In this document: positions 1 through 10,930 of the stretch, piece by piece
Position numbering within the stretch: the first letter of the stretch is position 1
Layout of the letters: each line of letters opens with the position of its first letter
Assembly (NCBI GenBank): GCA_022575985.1
Contig: JAKSXM010000007.1
Coordinates: forward strand, 31,870,501 to 31,934,500
Direction: 5' to 3'
Length of the DNA: 64,000 nucleotides
DNA from: Anagrus nilaparvatae
Taxonomy: Eukaryota; Arthropoda; Insecta; Hymenoptera; Mymaridae
The notes under the pieces: model-generated
Databases searched by the model: none
The model's input: only the letters and a program-made list of their open reading frames with translations
What the model was told of the DNA's origin: nothing
Made by a program: the position numbers and the translations under genes

Positions 1-275
1 TTCACCCCTTAAAAAATAGGGGTTGCAACCCTTGTTAGGAAAACAATCATACATATAACCGCCTATTAGTAAGCTAATTAATGCCCTGGTTTTTGCCTGA
101 AAATTCTACGTATTTTTCGTGAAATTAAAAAAAAATCGTTTTCGGGGGTCACTTTTAAGGGTGGTTTTCACCCCTTAGAAACGTTTATTGGCCGATAAAA
201 AAAATATGTGTCGCTTATTTTTGGATGCTCTATAACATATGTCAGTTTCATCGTAATCGGAGGGGGACACCTCGG
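1..275. other. AT-rich intergenic sequence
   Basis: No ORF, RNA gene or clear repeat boundary can be seen. A short run of C and G homopolymers near 240-290 leads into the tandem block that follows and may belong to the same dispersed family. Confidence 0.4.
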
Positions 276-284
276 GAGGGTCCC

Positions 285-480
285 TTGTTAGAATAATTTC
301 AATTTAGGGACTTTGAAAAATCTGGGCTTAGGGAATTGGAATAATATAGGTTTAAGGATTTAGAATAATATCGATTTAGGGACTTAAAATATTTCAGGTT
401 TAGGGACTTATAATTTTTATTTAGGGACCCAGAGTAATTTGCATTTAGGGGATTAAAATAATTTGGGTTTAGATTCTTAA
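285..480 (+). repeat. Degenerate TTTAGGGACTTA tandem block
   Basis: About seven degenerate units built on TTTAGGGACTTAGAATAAT, roughly 27 bp each. The same block recurs at about 5060-5200 in this orientation and at 43015-43170 on the other strand, where it lies inside a larger dispersed element. This copy has lost the outer parts of that element. Confidence 0.6.
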
Positions 481-599
481 AATCTGTTACTCATTGTTGT
501 TATGATACTGTTAATTTTGTTTCTTATTATTTTATATGTTATAATTGTTATATTATGCTATTATGCTATACTATGTCATTTATTCTGATTCTGATATGC

Positions 600-960
600 A
601 CATGATAGCTTTTTTTATTGGTTGCTGTCGGCATCAAATACGCCAAGATACTATTAGGCTACTTCCATGTCTCTAGTCGATATGGTTAGAGCTACGTCAT
701 CTGAATACGCAATAAGAGAGGCTTTTTCCGGAGATCGAAGTGTAACAAGCCATTGCATAATGCATTCCAAGGACCAAGTAGTTAACTCCAGTGCTTATTC
801 CTTAACTTTGTTCAGTAACATGAGACGACTTTCTAATTCCTTGGAAAAACCCTGGCAAATTGAAATGCATTGAACATGCCCAGCAAGATAACCGAGATTA
901 ACGCCATCCTAAACCCCTATGTTTTTAACATTGAGTCGGTAAGGCAGATTTCATTTTGAA
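600..960. other. GC-elevated segment without a recognisable gene
   Basis: This stretch is visibly less AT-rich than its flanks and has an open frame at 667-873 on the plus strand. The predicted 68 residues show no domain, signal or repeat that I recognise. It could be a fragment of an old mobile-element gene. I would not call it a gene. Confidence 0.25.
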
Positions 961-988
961 AAAGGTCGCCAATCCATTTATAATAAAA

Positions 989-2215
989 CTAGCTGCCTCC
1001 GGCTCGCTTCGCTCGCCCCGGCAGCCACCATGGGGGCTGCGCCCCCCTGGACCCCTGCGGCTTTATTTTTCAAAAAATATGTTGTTTTAGGTTACTCTAT
1101 ATTTTGTAAAATAATCTTTTTTTACCCAAAGTATTATCTAAAATTTACTAAATCATAAAAATTACGGGCATATGAACCCAGACAGATAATTAGTAATCAG
1201 CAATACAAAGCTTAGCTACCCTTCCATAGGATCCACAAGTGTATACATAATAACTTATAAATATATATAAGTATATGAATTTGAAATCCAAATTTTATGC
1301 TAAAAAATATATGTAACTCTGGAAATATCAAACCGATTTGCTTGAAAATTTAGGTGGACACGTAAATAACAATTCTAAATCATATAAAAACTTTTCTGAT
1401 TACAAAAAAATTTCAATTTTTTAAGTTAATTACGATTTTTTGAAAATTTACGAAAACATATCATTGAAAAAACGTTTTTTTGGCGACAAAAATTTTCTTT
1501 CGCATCAATCTAAATCCTATAAAACCTATGACACTCCTGAAATATTTTCTCGTTTTTTGCTGCAAACCGCGTCTTTCTAGCTAACTTCGTCTAGGCGTGA
1601 TCATCAAACTTAAAAAATTCTCTAACGCTATTAGTAGGATTAGTCCAAAACTTTTTAAATTTTTGAAAAATTATTGTAAATTTTTACAGATCCAACCGAT
1701 TCACTCCAAAATTTAGGTGCAATCGTAAAAAATATTCTCAAATGGAATGAAAGACTTTGCCACAGTAAAATTTTTCCTTGGTTCTCAGATTTTTAGGTTT
1801 TTTTTTTAAATTGCATAAAAATTTTTTTCTTGGAAATTCAGTTTTTTCAACATACAAAATTTTTGTTCCAATTAATTGAAATGAAACCAAGCCTATGTTT
1901 TGACCGGTAATTTTTGCCGTCTTTTGACGTAAACCCGATATTTCTAGCTTTTATTGTGGTCTAGTTTATCGCGTTCGGGCATACATACATAATGGTGATT
2001 TGGCCCAGAAAACATAAAAAATGATCATTTTTTTGAACAATCGTTTTTTTGGCGACAAAAATTTTCTTTGGCATCAATCGAAATCCTGTATAGCCTATGT
2101 CACTTCTGCAATTTTTCCGCGTTTTTTGCCGCAAACCGCGTCTCTCTAGCTATTATCGTCTAGTCGATCCTATCAAACTAAAAAAATTCTCTATCGGCAT
2201 ATATATATATATAGA
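989..2215 (-). mobile_element. Non-autonomous Helitron, complete
   Basis: Read on the minus strand the element starts with TC followed by an alternating TA run at 2215 and ends with CTAG at 992-989. It lies between host A (2216) and T (988), the A-T insertion rule of Helitrons. The last 100 bases are GC-rich and contain the hairpin GGGGGC-GCA-GCCCCC, as is normal near Helitron 3' ends. No Rep/helicase ORF is present. Inside, a segment with the phrase GCAAACCGCGTCT occurs twice (about 1490-1600 and 2040-2175), so part of the body is duplicated. Termini are seen directly; family membership is from known Helitron structure. Confidence 0.75.
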
Positions 2216-2338
2216 TTTGTGGCTTAATATTGATTCATTCACTAAAAAAAATCATTCTTTATAGCTTAAAATATTTTTTTTGTTTTTTCTACAGCTTAAA
2301 AAAGATAGCCGACATTTAAGAAATTTTTACCGACACAT

Positions 2339-2569
2339 TTGGGTTTAGGATTAATGATTTACGCCGCCCTCTTAAGTAGCTCTGCTGGTGCCCTATTCGG
2401 GCACGGCTTTTTGCCATTTCTCATTCCATTGATGGCCTTGGCAATATCAACCACATTGAACAGAGGCACCTCTTTACTAAATATAACCTCTATCGATCAT
2501 TCCCATATTGATTGTATAGGGATTAGTTTTAACCTAGCTCTTAACCTACAGAAAAGTAAATGTTCTTAA
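2339..2569 (+). CDS. Uncharacterised hydrophobic ORF (doubtful)
   Basis: An open frame of about 76 codons starting at TTG. The first 45 residues are strongly hydrophobic (around AALLSSSAGALFGHGF and FLIPLMALAIS) and would form one or two membrane segments; the rest is polar. Codons are less AT-biased than the surroundings, which suggests former coding use. There is no ATG at the start, no upstream promoter that I can identify, and no matching neighbour. It may be a single exon or a decayed fragment. I do not recognise the family. Confidence 0.2.
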   Translation: MGLGLMIYAALLSSSAGALFGHGFLPFLIPLMALAISTTLNRGTSLLNITSIDHSHIDCIGISFNLALNLQKSKCS

Positions 2570-3420
2570 ATTGAGTAATAAAAGAGACAAAATTAAATTC
2601 ATCATTCTAAATATTGAAAAATACATAAACATTTGTTTACGCCTCCATATAGAATTAATAAAGTGAAAAACAACAATGTTTAAGTTTTTTATTTTTATTA
2701 TGTTTTATTTTGAGTGCTGGAAATTCATAAAAAAATTTTCCGCTTCAATGAATTTTATAATTGTTCCGCATAAAAATCCACACAAAAAAAATTGTACGAA
2801 TATTTAGGAAGTATTTCAAACGTTTGATTTGAATTTTGAAAAAAAAAAAAATGATAATTTTTTTAAAGCTACCTTAATATATACATTTAGGTTGCGCTGT
2901 CGTTTTGGAATTGTTGTTATTTGCTAAAGATTTTAATTCACCAAGTTTTGGTCCATAATTACCAACGAAAACCCTTTTAAAAGATCAATTTTTATTGTTG
3001 GTAATATTATTAAATCAGAATAATTTTTTTTAATAGCATTACAAAAAATATTTTAAAATTATACTATATAAATCTTTCAAAATATAAAGAAATACGAAAA
3101 AATAATATATTTGTTTAAAAAAATACGATACGCGACAATAAATATCTGTCATGGCCTGTTGCTGTAAAAAGCAACTTCGTTACGTATATAGTAGCTTTAA
3201 ATTTAAACTAGATTTATCAGGACCACTTGTACTTATGCACAATAAGTAGCTAGCAGAAATTGATAAATTATCTCATACCATTATCTAACATTGTTTTCTG
3301 ATGCAATAAGTAACTGAAATCGTGTTCAGAAGTTTATAGTAAGATTATTGAAAGTATCTAATATCATGTTTCTGATTCAGAAGTAGCTTAAAAATTAAAG
3401 TCCAAAAACGAACAACATCA
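2570..3420. other. AT-rich sequence, no gene seen
   Basis: Long A and T runs with stops in all frames. Nothing beyond short homopolymers is visible. Confidence 0.4.
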
Positions 3421-3428
3421 AAAGCAGG

Positions 3429-4450
3429 CAATGAATTACAAAAACAGATAGCATCAACAACAGACAATGAACTCAAACAGAATCGGCAACAAAAAACGAA
3501 TTACCTGTATTACAATTGATATTCTCTTTAAAATTTGTAGTTGATGAACGTCGTTATACCACTCAAAGAATAAATGAAGTTGCAGCTATATTTAAAACAA
3601 CTGCTGATGGAGAAATTTCAGGTTCCTACATTGTAATTCGAAAAAAAAAAAACCTGCCTAGAATATGTAGCATAGATCCTAATGTTACGGCCAACAAGGT
3701 TGACATCCAAATTTATTACGGAAAAATGGGAAAAAATATCTTGTTTTAATTATTTTAAATTTAGATTAGCATTTAAAGATCGTGAATTCAATGTTTTTAT
3801 AAGAGGAGGAAGACTTACTTAACAATGGTTGAAACCTGCGTTAGAATGGAAAAAGATAAAACTGATTTCATCAGAAGAGAAAAAAAAATTGCGAGAAGAT
3901 TTTTATAAAGGTTTAACAGAGTACTTACAATAAACTGCTAATAATGTTAATGGTTAAGTGAGAAAAATAATAATTTTAACTTCTACATTTGTTGGTTTCG
4001 CAAGAAATATGGTTCAAGCTTATTAAGATGCAATGGCATTTTTTCCAAAATTCGGTAACCCAAATTACTTTGTGATTATGACTTGTAACCCTAATTGGAG
4101 GAAAAACAGAAAAAAGGAATAATCCTCATGAATACTTTTACACTAACTTTTTACAATATTAATTTAAAACATATATAGTTATATAAAATATGATACACGG
4201 GCCTTGCAGCAGTAGTGTTTAGTAAATGAGAAATGCTCTAAATATTTAACGATGAAACTATATTTGATGACAATAATTACCCTTGATGTTGTAGACATGA
4301 TACAGGAATGATAAACTAACGTTTTGGAGGTTATCAAGTTTATAATAGATACGTTGTTCCATATTCTCCATAACTAACACAAAAGTTAAACTGCTATTTA
4401 AATAGAGAAAGAATACGTGATGTTACTACAGTTAAGGTAGCAAGCCTATT
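3429..4450 (+). pseudogene. Decayed Helitron Rep/helicase, N-terminal part
   Basis: Several frames together match the N-terminal region of Helitron transposases. The open piece at 3516-3749 carries the stretch VDERRY..EVAAIF and then RICSIDPNV, resembling the part before the Helitron_like_N domain. Downstream, 3760-3960 reads like the linker ending in YKGLTEYL. At 3985-4100 the diagnostic block appears as TFVGFARNMVQAY, a stop, DAMAFFPKFGNPNYF and TCNPNW. After that come remnants reading HGPCSS, NEKCSK and NDETIFDDNNYP. Many stops and frameshifts break it, and sequence from about 4470 onward is an unrelated repeat, so the HUH nuclease and helicase domains are missing. In a working element this protein nicks and unwinds DNA for rolling-circle transposition. 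Confidence 0.75.
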
Positions 4451-4469
4451 TAGAGAAGAAAAAAACTTT

Positions 4470-4860
4470 CCTTTCTGGATAGCTTTTCGGGTAGAAATAG
4501 TTGAAATAATTTTTTCAAAATTGGCACTTTATTAGATTAGTTAAGACGCCAGCAATGTTAAATGCATCCAAAAATTTTAGCAGTGTGAAAATGGATCCAC
4601 CTTAGTGAATCATATGTATTTTTGGTCACTAAAACCAATTATGAAGGTTTCATCCATTTTCGGATGTCCAGATTTAGTAATGAAAGCTATATCATAAAAA
4701 ATTGAAAAAATAATTAGCAAGATAGTTAAATTCTTAGTTAATTGAACCAATTTTTGGTCTCCAGTGGGGTTTTCGATGTCGCTGATCACGACTTTGAACA
4801 CAGATGTTTAAAAATCAAAATGGTGGACTTAAAATTGTGTTTTAAGCATATTACGTTGTC
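4470..4860 (+). repeat. Dispersed repeat, inverted partner at 6.96-7.44 kb
   Basis: Phrases such as TTCGGATGTCC, GATATAGC-type runs and the pair CGCTGATCACGA recur in reverse complement between about 6960 and 7440. A further related copy begins near 63400. Similarity is diverged. The two copies face each other across the Helitron cluster. Confidence 0.5.
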
Positions 4861-4899
4861 TTTTAAGTTTTTTGCACCAGTTATAACCATTCTGAGATA

Positions 4900-5355
4900 T
4901 TAACATGGAACATGTTTATAGGGAGGGGGTACTTCAGAACTTGAAAATTAAGTGGGGGGTCAAATTTGTCCTATTTAAGGGTGGTGTTTAAATTTGTCCT
5001 ATTTGAGGAGGGTGGTTAAATTTGTCCTATTTAAGGGGAGAGGGGGTCAAATGTGACTTAGAATAATTAGGAAACTTTGAAAAATCTGGGCTTAAGAACT
5101 TAGGTTATAATACAGGTTTATGGACTTCGAATAATATCGATTTCGGGACTTAGAATAATTCAGGTTTAGGAAAACAAAATAGTTTGGCTTTAGAATCTTA
5201 ACAGCTAGTAAGGTGATAATTACAAATTATAAAATTAGCAAATTGTGTTGTAATGCTGAGTAACATTTGTATTATACCTAGTCCTCAGCTGGAAGTAAAT
5301 ATGTTCCATGCATTTAGGTTGTGTTTACACAAACCGGTTATAAGTTTTTAAAATT
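4900..5355 (+). repeat. ACATGGAACATGTT dispersed element, copy A
   Basis: The element begins at AACATGGAACATGTTT and closes with ATGTTCCATGC followed by AACCGGTTATAAG. Between them are a G-rich tract, the TTTAGGGACTTA block, and AT-rich filler. A full reverse-complement copy lies at 42876-43291, colinear over the whole length. Confidence 0.6.
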
Positions 5356-5695
5356 ATAACTCAATTTGGCATTATAACTCAATGCCAAATAATCTTACGA
5401 ATATTAGCAAAAAGAAACAAATTAATGAAACTTTTATTAGCAAAATAAAAAACTGGTTATCCTCTTATAAAATTGTTAATCTACAATAATGCATATGATT
5501 CTTTTTTATTTGATTGTTGATTAATCTATTCTTCCTTTTATTATTATTGTTTAATTGTTTCAAATGTTAACTAATATAAAAATTTTTGTTTAATATATTT
5601 TATTACTAGAAGATTATATATATGTGTGTATTTCTAGTATAGAAATTATAATACTCTAAGAATTTAAATTAATAAATTATTAATATCTTACTACT
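5356..5695. other. AT-rich sequence, no gene seen
   Basis: No ORF or structured repeat is apparent apart from short TA and TG microsatellite runs. Confidence 0.4.
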
Positions 5696-6344
5696 ATATA
5701 TATTTGAAAATTTATTTGTGTGTCGGTGTGTGTGTGTGTGCCATCATCAGGGTCAAACCACTGAACAAAATTGCATAAAACCGGTGTCAAAATAAAGATA
5801 AAAAGTCCGCGGGCAACATAGGCTATAGATTTTATGCTGAGCTATCGTAGTTTTTGAGATATTTAATTTTTAGTGTTTTTAAAATTGATAAAATTTTGAA
5901 AAATTTTGAAAAAAAATAAAATTATCTCGAGACTATCGACAAATTTTATTGTCACAAGTTTGTACTATTCGATTCGGCACCAATTTTTACGTATTCTCCT
6001 AAATTTTTATTCAAAACGGAGGTATCTTTAAAATTTTATAAAATATTTTTGAAACTGGTTAAAAATATTTTTTTTATTTTTTTATTTTTTATGGTATTTT
6101 TAATAATTTATTTGCGTGCCTGTGTGTCTATGTGTTTCATCATGAGGCTCGAAAAAATGAAAGAAATTACATAAAACCGTTGTTAAAATAAATTTAAAAT
6201 AAAAAAATGTTTACTATTTTTAGGAAAAATTAATTTTTTGAAAATTTTGTTAAAAAGTGAAATATCTGAAAAATATGATAAAATTTTAATGTCGCAATTG
6301 GTATTACTTGATCAGTCAATTTTAGAACCATCTATATATACATA
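5696..6344 (+). mobile_element. Helitron 5' parts, stacked
   Basis: A Helitron-type 5' end (A then TCTTACTACTATATATATT) is followed by a body containing AAAAGTCCGCGGGCAACATA and CTATCGTAGTTTTTGAG. The same body recurs at 22860-23130 and 27655-27935. A second degenerate 5' end sits near 6095. Neither has its own 3' terminus, so they look like older copies into which the next element was inserted or fused. Confidence 0.55.
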
Positions 6345-6713
6345 TCTTAATACTATATACTATGTACTATACATATTTAAAAGTTTATCTGTCTGTCTGT
6401 CTGTCTGTCTGTACCCTAATGACTCAAGTACCGCCGAACCAAAACCTATAATTTTTCATTATTGTTTCACCTACGCTGCTCTGAATAGTTTGAATGTGTT
6501 TGCATAATTATAAATTTGTAGTGAAACAAAATTTTTTTAAGCAACAGAAAAATGTTGAATTAAATGTGAACAGGAGGGACTGAACCTCATCTGAAAAATC
6601 TTAACGTGTTTGCATAATTATAAATTTGCAGTGAAAAATGATTTTTTGAAGCAACACAAATAGAAGTAAATACAACACAGGGGGGCGGAGCCCCCCCCTC
6701 CAACTTTTGCTAG
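6345..6713 (+). mobile_element. Short non-autonomous Helitron
   Basis: The probable start is A-TCTTAATACTATATAC (6345), followed by a CTGT microsatellite (about 6387-6412). The 3' end is textbook: hairpin GGGGGGCGGAGCCCCCC, then 13 bases, then CTAG at 6710-6713 followed by T. The start could instead be TCTATATATACA at 6331. A sub-segment with TGTTTGCATAATTATAAATTTG is duplicated inside. No protein is encoded. Confidence 0.7.
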
Positions 6714-6834
6714 TTTACTATATATCTTAATACAATTTTATATTATATTAATTATATTTTTGTTAATTGACAATAGGTCCATTTACAGACTTTTAGTCTC
6801 TATGATATATGATATATATATTTATATGATATAT

Positions 6835-6866
6835 AGGTGTATTATATCATTTGATATAATACACCT
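6835..6866. repeat. Perfect 15-bp palindrome
   Basis: AGGTGTATTATATCA and its exact reverse complement are separated by two T bases. It is AT-rich and could extrude as a cruciform. It has no obvious gene beside it. Confidence 0.7.
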
Positions 6867-6959
6867 TACTTGAATAAATAATAAATAAAAATAATGATTC
6901 TTAAAAATCTGACCTCAGGTTTGTGATCACCGATCCCAAAAACTTATAATGCAAAACGA

Positions 6960-7480
6960 TAAAATGCTTAAAATAGCATTTATGGCCGATTATGAGGTTA
7001 GGAATCCGCAATTTTTAGCCCGCTATTTTGATAATTAATAATATGATCCCACAATCCTGACAACTAGTCCGAAAAACTTACTAGACAAAGTAAAAATGCT
7101 TAAAACAGCAAAAATCGTCGTTTTTGATGTTAGGAATACACCATTTTAAGTCCACCAATTTGATTGTTGAAAATCTGTCTTCAAAATCGTGATCAGCGAC
7201 CCCGAGAACCTTCCTGGGGTACCAAAAAGAGGCTCAATTAGTAATTGTTTTCAATAATTTAAAATTTACCTATCTTGCTGTATTTAATATTTTGCTAATT
7301 TTTTATGATATAGCGTTCATTACTCAAAACTAGCCATCCGAAAATGAATGAAATCTTCAAAATCGGTTTCAGTGACCAAAAATATATACGTTTCACTGAA
7401 GTGGATCCATTCTCATTCGGATAAAATTTTTGATGCATTTGTCATTGCTGACGCCTTGACTAGATTACAAGTTGCTAAAA
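6960..7480 (-). repeat. Inverted partner of the 4.47-kb repeat
   Basis: Reverse-complement copy, diverged, of 4470-4860, and itself locally duplicated: CGATCCCAAAAACTTA at 6931, a related block near 7060 and another at 7195. No coding potential is seen; the open frame at 7348-7563 runs across repeat sequence. Confidence 0.45.
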
Positions 7481-7870
7481 ATTTTTTTTTTTTTGTAATT
7501 CAAAATGGTGCCGAGTACAGGTGCTTAACGTTAGGTTTCACTTATGATTGTTTGCACGATTAAATCCTCCAACTTGTTCTGAAGTACACCAAATTAAATT
7601 TTTTAAGTCTGTGAAATATTTCTTTTCTGGATTGATATTTTCAAATTTCGGAAAATTGTGGTAGTTATTCAATTTTTTTCAAAAATTGCAATTTTTTGCA
7701 CGTTTTTTTGCAATAGAAAAAATTGGCTCATTTTTTTGAAAAATAATTCCATGAATGCAGAAGAAAACTGTATTCTAAAAGTATAGCCAAAAAATTAGGA
7801 AGATATTTTAATTATTTTTTGAGTTATCGTGTAAAAAAATTCGAAAAACGTTTAAATGATACTAGTGCTA
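7440..7870 (+). repeat. Dispersed repeat shared with the right end of the window
   Basis: Colinear, with many substitutions, with 63510-63880. Shared phrases include AATACAGGTGCTYAAMGTTAGG, TTTCGGAAAAT and AAAAAATTAGGAAGATAT, and both end with TTCGAAAAACG. It is a dispersed non-coding repeat. Confidence 0.6.
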
Positions 7871-7879
7871 CAAAAAAAA

Positions 7880-8740
7880 AACAATATTGTCTATAAGGAA
7901 GTATTGACATAAATTACGCAAAAAGCTAATCCCTATATATTTGTTTATTCATATACTGAAATTAATAATTTCCTCTAAATTAGTATTTTGAATATTATAT
8001 TCCTAAAAAAATTACCTTGGAAAATTATTATTATTCTGCAGGCGCAGAGCGCGTGGATATTCTAGTAATATTTAAAAGGTGCAGATAGTTGCATTTAGCG
8101 ATATATAGGATTTCTAAAGAATGAAATCACCTACGCCCTTTAAATATTATTTAAAATTAAATTAAGTTTTGTTTTTACAAATAATCTTAGCTACTTTCTT
8201 TTCGGAAGCTCCAGATTAGAAGTTTTATTTTTCGCTATTTTTACCCAAATTAACAAATAAGTATCTTAATTATATTTACCGCGCATCGTAAAAAACTACC
8301 GGCAAAGGGAATGTAATGGGCCTATACGTAATTTCATGCATCTAAGATGATCTTAGATCTTAAATTTATGGAGAGAGGAAACAGATGATGGAATTTATCT
8401 TGTATAAATAAGTTGAATAGCATGAGCAAGGAAAAATGAATAAAAGAGTGAAAATACTAAAACTTTTAATCATTTATGAAAGGAAAAGAAAGTTTCATGG
8501 ACACGTTTCATTTGTTATTAAAATAATTTAAAATACAATAAATATTCGACAAAAAAACACTGCCAAGTGATTGCCACTATGGTTCCTCATAGCAATAACA
8601 AAATGTTCTTAATGGTCTAAAAATGAACTTCTTCTTGATATTGGCAGTCTAACAACTCATAGAAAAAATTAGATATTTTACAACAGAAAAAGATTTTTCT
8701 ACGCCAGTATATAATGTTCTTTTATAATAATTATGTCTTA
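7880..8740. other. AT-rich sequence, no gene seen
   Basis: Apart from a short GC-richer patch at 8038-8060 there is nothing structured and no convincing ORF. Confidence 0.4.
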
Positions 8741-8744
8741 GACC

Positions 8745-8850
8745 TATGACGAGTTAACGAGGCAACCTTGTTCTCGGTATACGAGGCGAGATCTAAAATT
8801 CCAAAATCTCGAATCCCCTCGTCTCGTCTCGTTAAACCTGGTAGTTTTTT
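8745..8850. repeat. CGAG/CTCG cluster
   Basis: CGAG and its complement CTCG occur about ten times in 100 bp (for example ACGAGGCGAG and CTCGTCTCGTCTCG). A second such cluster at 53665-53815 lies directly beside a hAT transposase fragment. Short clustered motifs of this kind occur as subterminal transposase-binding repeats of hAT elements; applying that here is an inference. Confidence 0.5.
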
Positions 8851-8991
8851 TAGACCCAATTTTTACCAAGATTAGATTGTCAAAGATTAGATTGTTAAAT
8901 GACAAAAGTCTAGAGTTAATATTTAAAAAAAAATCCATCCATAAAATCACTGCATATAAGTGAAGTATTTATTAGTATAAGCTGTTTTTCG

Positions 8992-9210
8992 ATGTTATCA
9001 GAAGATATTATTGAAACATTACAATTTCATTATTGTGAATTTCAAAATAAAAAATATTGTAATTTTTTATCGAAATTAAAGAATTTAAAAATATTCAAAA
9101 TAACATGTGCTCAAGGATTGTTTGAAACTTTCGAGGCACTAAATATTAGTAAATGCGATAACTTAAGTGAATTTTTAAAAACTAATAAAATACTCATTAT
9201 TCATCAATGA
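8992..9210 (+). CDS. Unassigned AT-rich ORF (doubtful)
   Basis: The frame opens at TTG (not ATG) and gives 72 residues with a leucine and isoleucine periodicity in its second half (LKNLKIF, LNISKCDNL) that loosely recalls a leucine-rich repeat. No flanking exon, splice-site pair or recognised motif supports it. I list it only as a candidate exon. Confidence 0.15.
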   Translation: MLSEDIIETLQFHYCEFQNKKYCNFLSKLKNLKIFKITCAQGLFETFEALNISKCDNLSEFLKTNKILIIHQ

Positions 9211-9439
9211 TGGTTACTATAATAGCATGCCAAATTTTTTATTAAGACAATAAAATCTGTGTTATTTATCATTAGAATATAACTTAGAAATTTGTGAATA
9301 TTTTTTTTAAATTTTGTTATCAAATCTTGGAACTTCTAAAGACTAATCTTTAGACAGAAAATCCATCATAGTAAATAATTCAGTAAGTTTTTAAATATAT
9401 TTAAAAAATTATCATTTGCAATATGTCAAAGCAAACGCT

Positions 9440-10130
9440 CACGGTTACTATTCAAAAAAAATTTTTTTTTGTGTGTATATATGGTTTTTTTCACGGAAGT
9501 TTTAAAAACATTTTTAAGTTTACTTTTTCATGTTTCTTAAGATCCAAAAAGCTCAAAGTACCCAATTGTAGCATAAAAAAATTATTTTTTTTAATTTTTT
9601 AAAAATTTTGACTTTGTGGTATAAGGAGTCGTCCCACTAAAATATGAAAATTTTTATACTCTACTTTTTTTTACAATTTAACTTTTTCTACAAATTTTAA
9701 AAGTATCGACATTGTGTTATATGCGGATGTTTATCTACAATGATTAATAATTATAGTGTACTTTTCCGTGTTTTTCAAGATCTAAAAACCTCAAATTTCT
9801 TAAAATATCCGCTTTTTTATAAGTAATAAAAATTTTAAAATATTTTTTTAAACTTATTATGTTTTTTCAGATCAAAAAACCTCAAATTTTTTAAAATATC
9901 CGCTTTTTTATCAGAAATAAAATTCTTTTTTTAATTTTGACTGAGTGGTATATGGAGTTGTCCACTAAAATATGAGAATTTTTTTAGTGTATTTTTTTTT
10001 ACAATTTAACTTTTTTAAAAAATTTTAAAAGTATTGATATTGTGCTATATGCTGTTTTTTATCTACAATGATTAAATAATTTTAGTGTAAGTACAAGAGA
10101 CGTTGTTTGTATAATGGTTCTTAATAACCA
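9440..10130. repeat. Degenerate two-copy repeat
   Basis: A block reading GTGGTATAAGGAGTCGTCC, then ACAATTTAACTTTTT, then TCTACAATGATTAA occurs at about 9615-9765 and again at about 9950-10085. A phrase around CCTCAAATTTYTTAAAATAT is also repeated at 9790 and 9882. This is tandem duplication with decay and no coding capacity. Confidence 0.55.
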
Positions 10131-10138
10131 ACATAATA

Positions 10139-10582
10139 ATGGCCCCAGCCACACGTTTTCACAAGATTAATAAATTACAATTACACAAAAAATTCAATCA
10201 TACAAATCAATTACACATACATGCAAAGAGAAACCAAAAACTTACAATAATGCGAGCATCTTGTGCTCAGTTGACTTCTGGCCAGGAATATCAACGTCCA
10301 CCTCTTCAATCCTACGAGCTCGGAAAATTGCACCAAGCGATTCAAACAATGACAGCTTACGAGCTGCTTCAATGAGGATTTAATGTCCGAAAGCCATGGA
10401 CTCCTCCAAGTGCACCAAGCACATCAGCAATAATCAAACCACCAAACAATCTCATCCGCAACAGCATATATCAATCTCAACAGCATAGCGAACGTGTCAA
10501 GGTAGCCGCGTACGTAAAGGCTGAAGTCAGGACAGCAAATGCTGCTTTGGCTAGATTAGCGGTTATATTTATAGGCCTTTGG
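10139..10582 (+). pseudogene. Interrupted ORF of unknown function
   Basis: A frame starting with ATGGCCCCAGCC runs 78 codons to a TGA (10373-10375) and then stays open in the same frame for 68 more codons to 10582. Base composition is clearly higher in GC than the flanks on both sides of the stop, so the whole stretch was probably coding. The first half is rich in His, Lys and Asn. The second has a Pro-rich piece (KPWTPPSAPSTSA) followed by an Ala- and Val-rich helix (VKAEVRTANAALARL). I recognise no domain. It may be part of a decayed mobile-element or viral-type structural gene. Its neighbour at 10583-10930 has the same composition. Confidence 0.35.
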
Positions 10583-10930
10583 TGACTTTAAGCTCGTTCA
10601 CAGGTTGGAGCGCGCGCGACAAATTCGTTACGAAGTTTACTATGTAAAAATTATAAGACGTGGCAACGGAGGGCTTTACCAATCGGCCCTTTTCAGGGAC
10701 AAGTTCCTTATAGGAAAAATCACAAGTACTCGATGAGGTAAAGGAGCAAAGGCGATAGCAAAGAAATGTTACTGCCATAAGAGCAAAGGGAGCAAAGACC
10801 AATGCTAAGCACCGCGAAGCTAAGTTTACGTGGCAAAGCTATGTGAAAGGCCAAGAACGCCCAAGCTCGCCAGAGTGACAAAGCTATGTGAAAGGCCAAC
10901 AACGCCCGAGCTCGCCAGAGTCCAGGAACA
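10583..10930 (+). pseudogene. Basic coding-like remnant with a 45-bp tandem duplication
   Basis: Composition stays raised up to 10930 and then drops abruptly. One frame reads a Lys- and Arg-rich segment around KGAKTNAKHREAKFTWQSY. A 45-bp unit (AAAGCTATGTGAAAGGCCAA onward) occurs twice at about 10833-10922, an exact multiple of three. Stops interrupt every frame. Probably the continuation of the element at 10139. Confidence 0.3.

Noticed and set aside
667..873. 68-codon ORF as a gene
   Set aside because: No recognisable domain or exon signals; kept only as a composition anomaly.
8744..8950. Minus-strand 68-codon ORF over the CGAG cluster
   Set aside because: Arg- and Glu-rich residues simply reflect the CGAG motif; no support as coding sequence.
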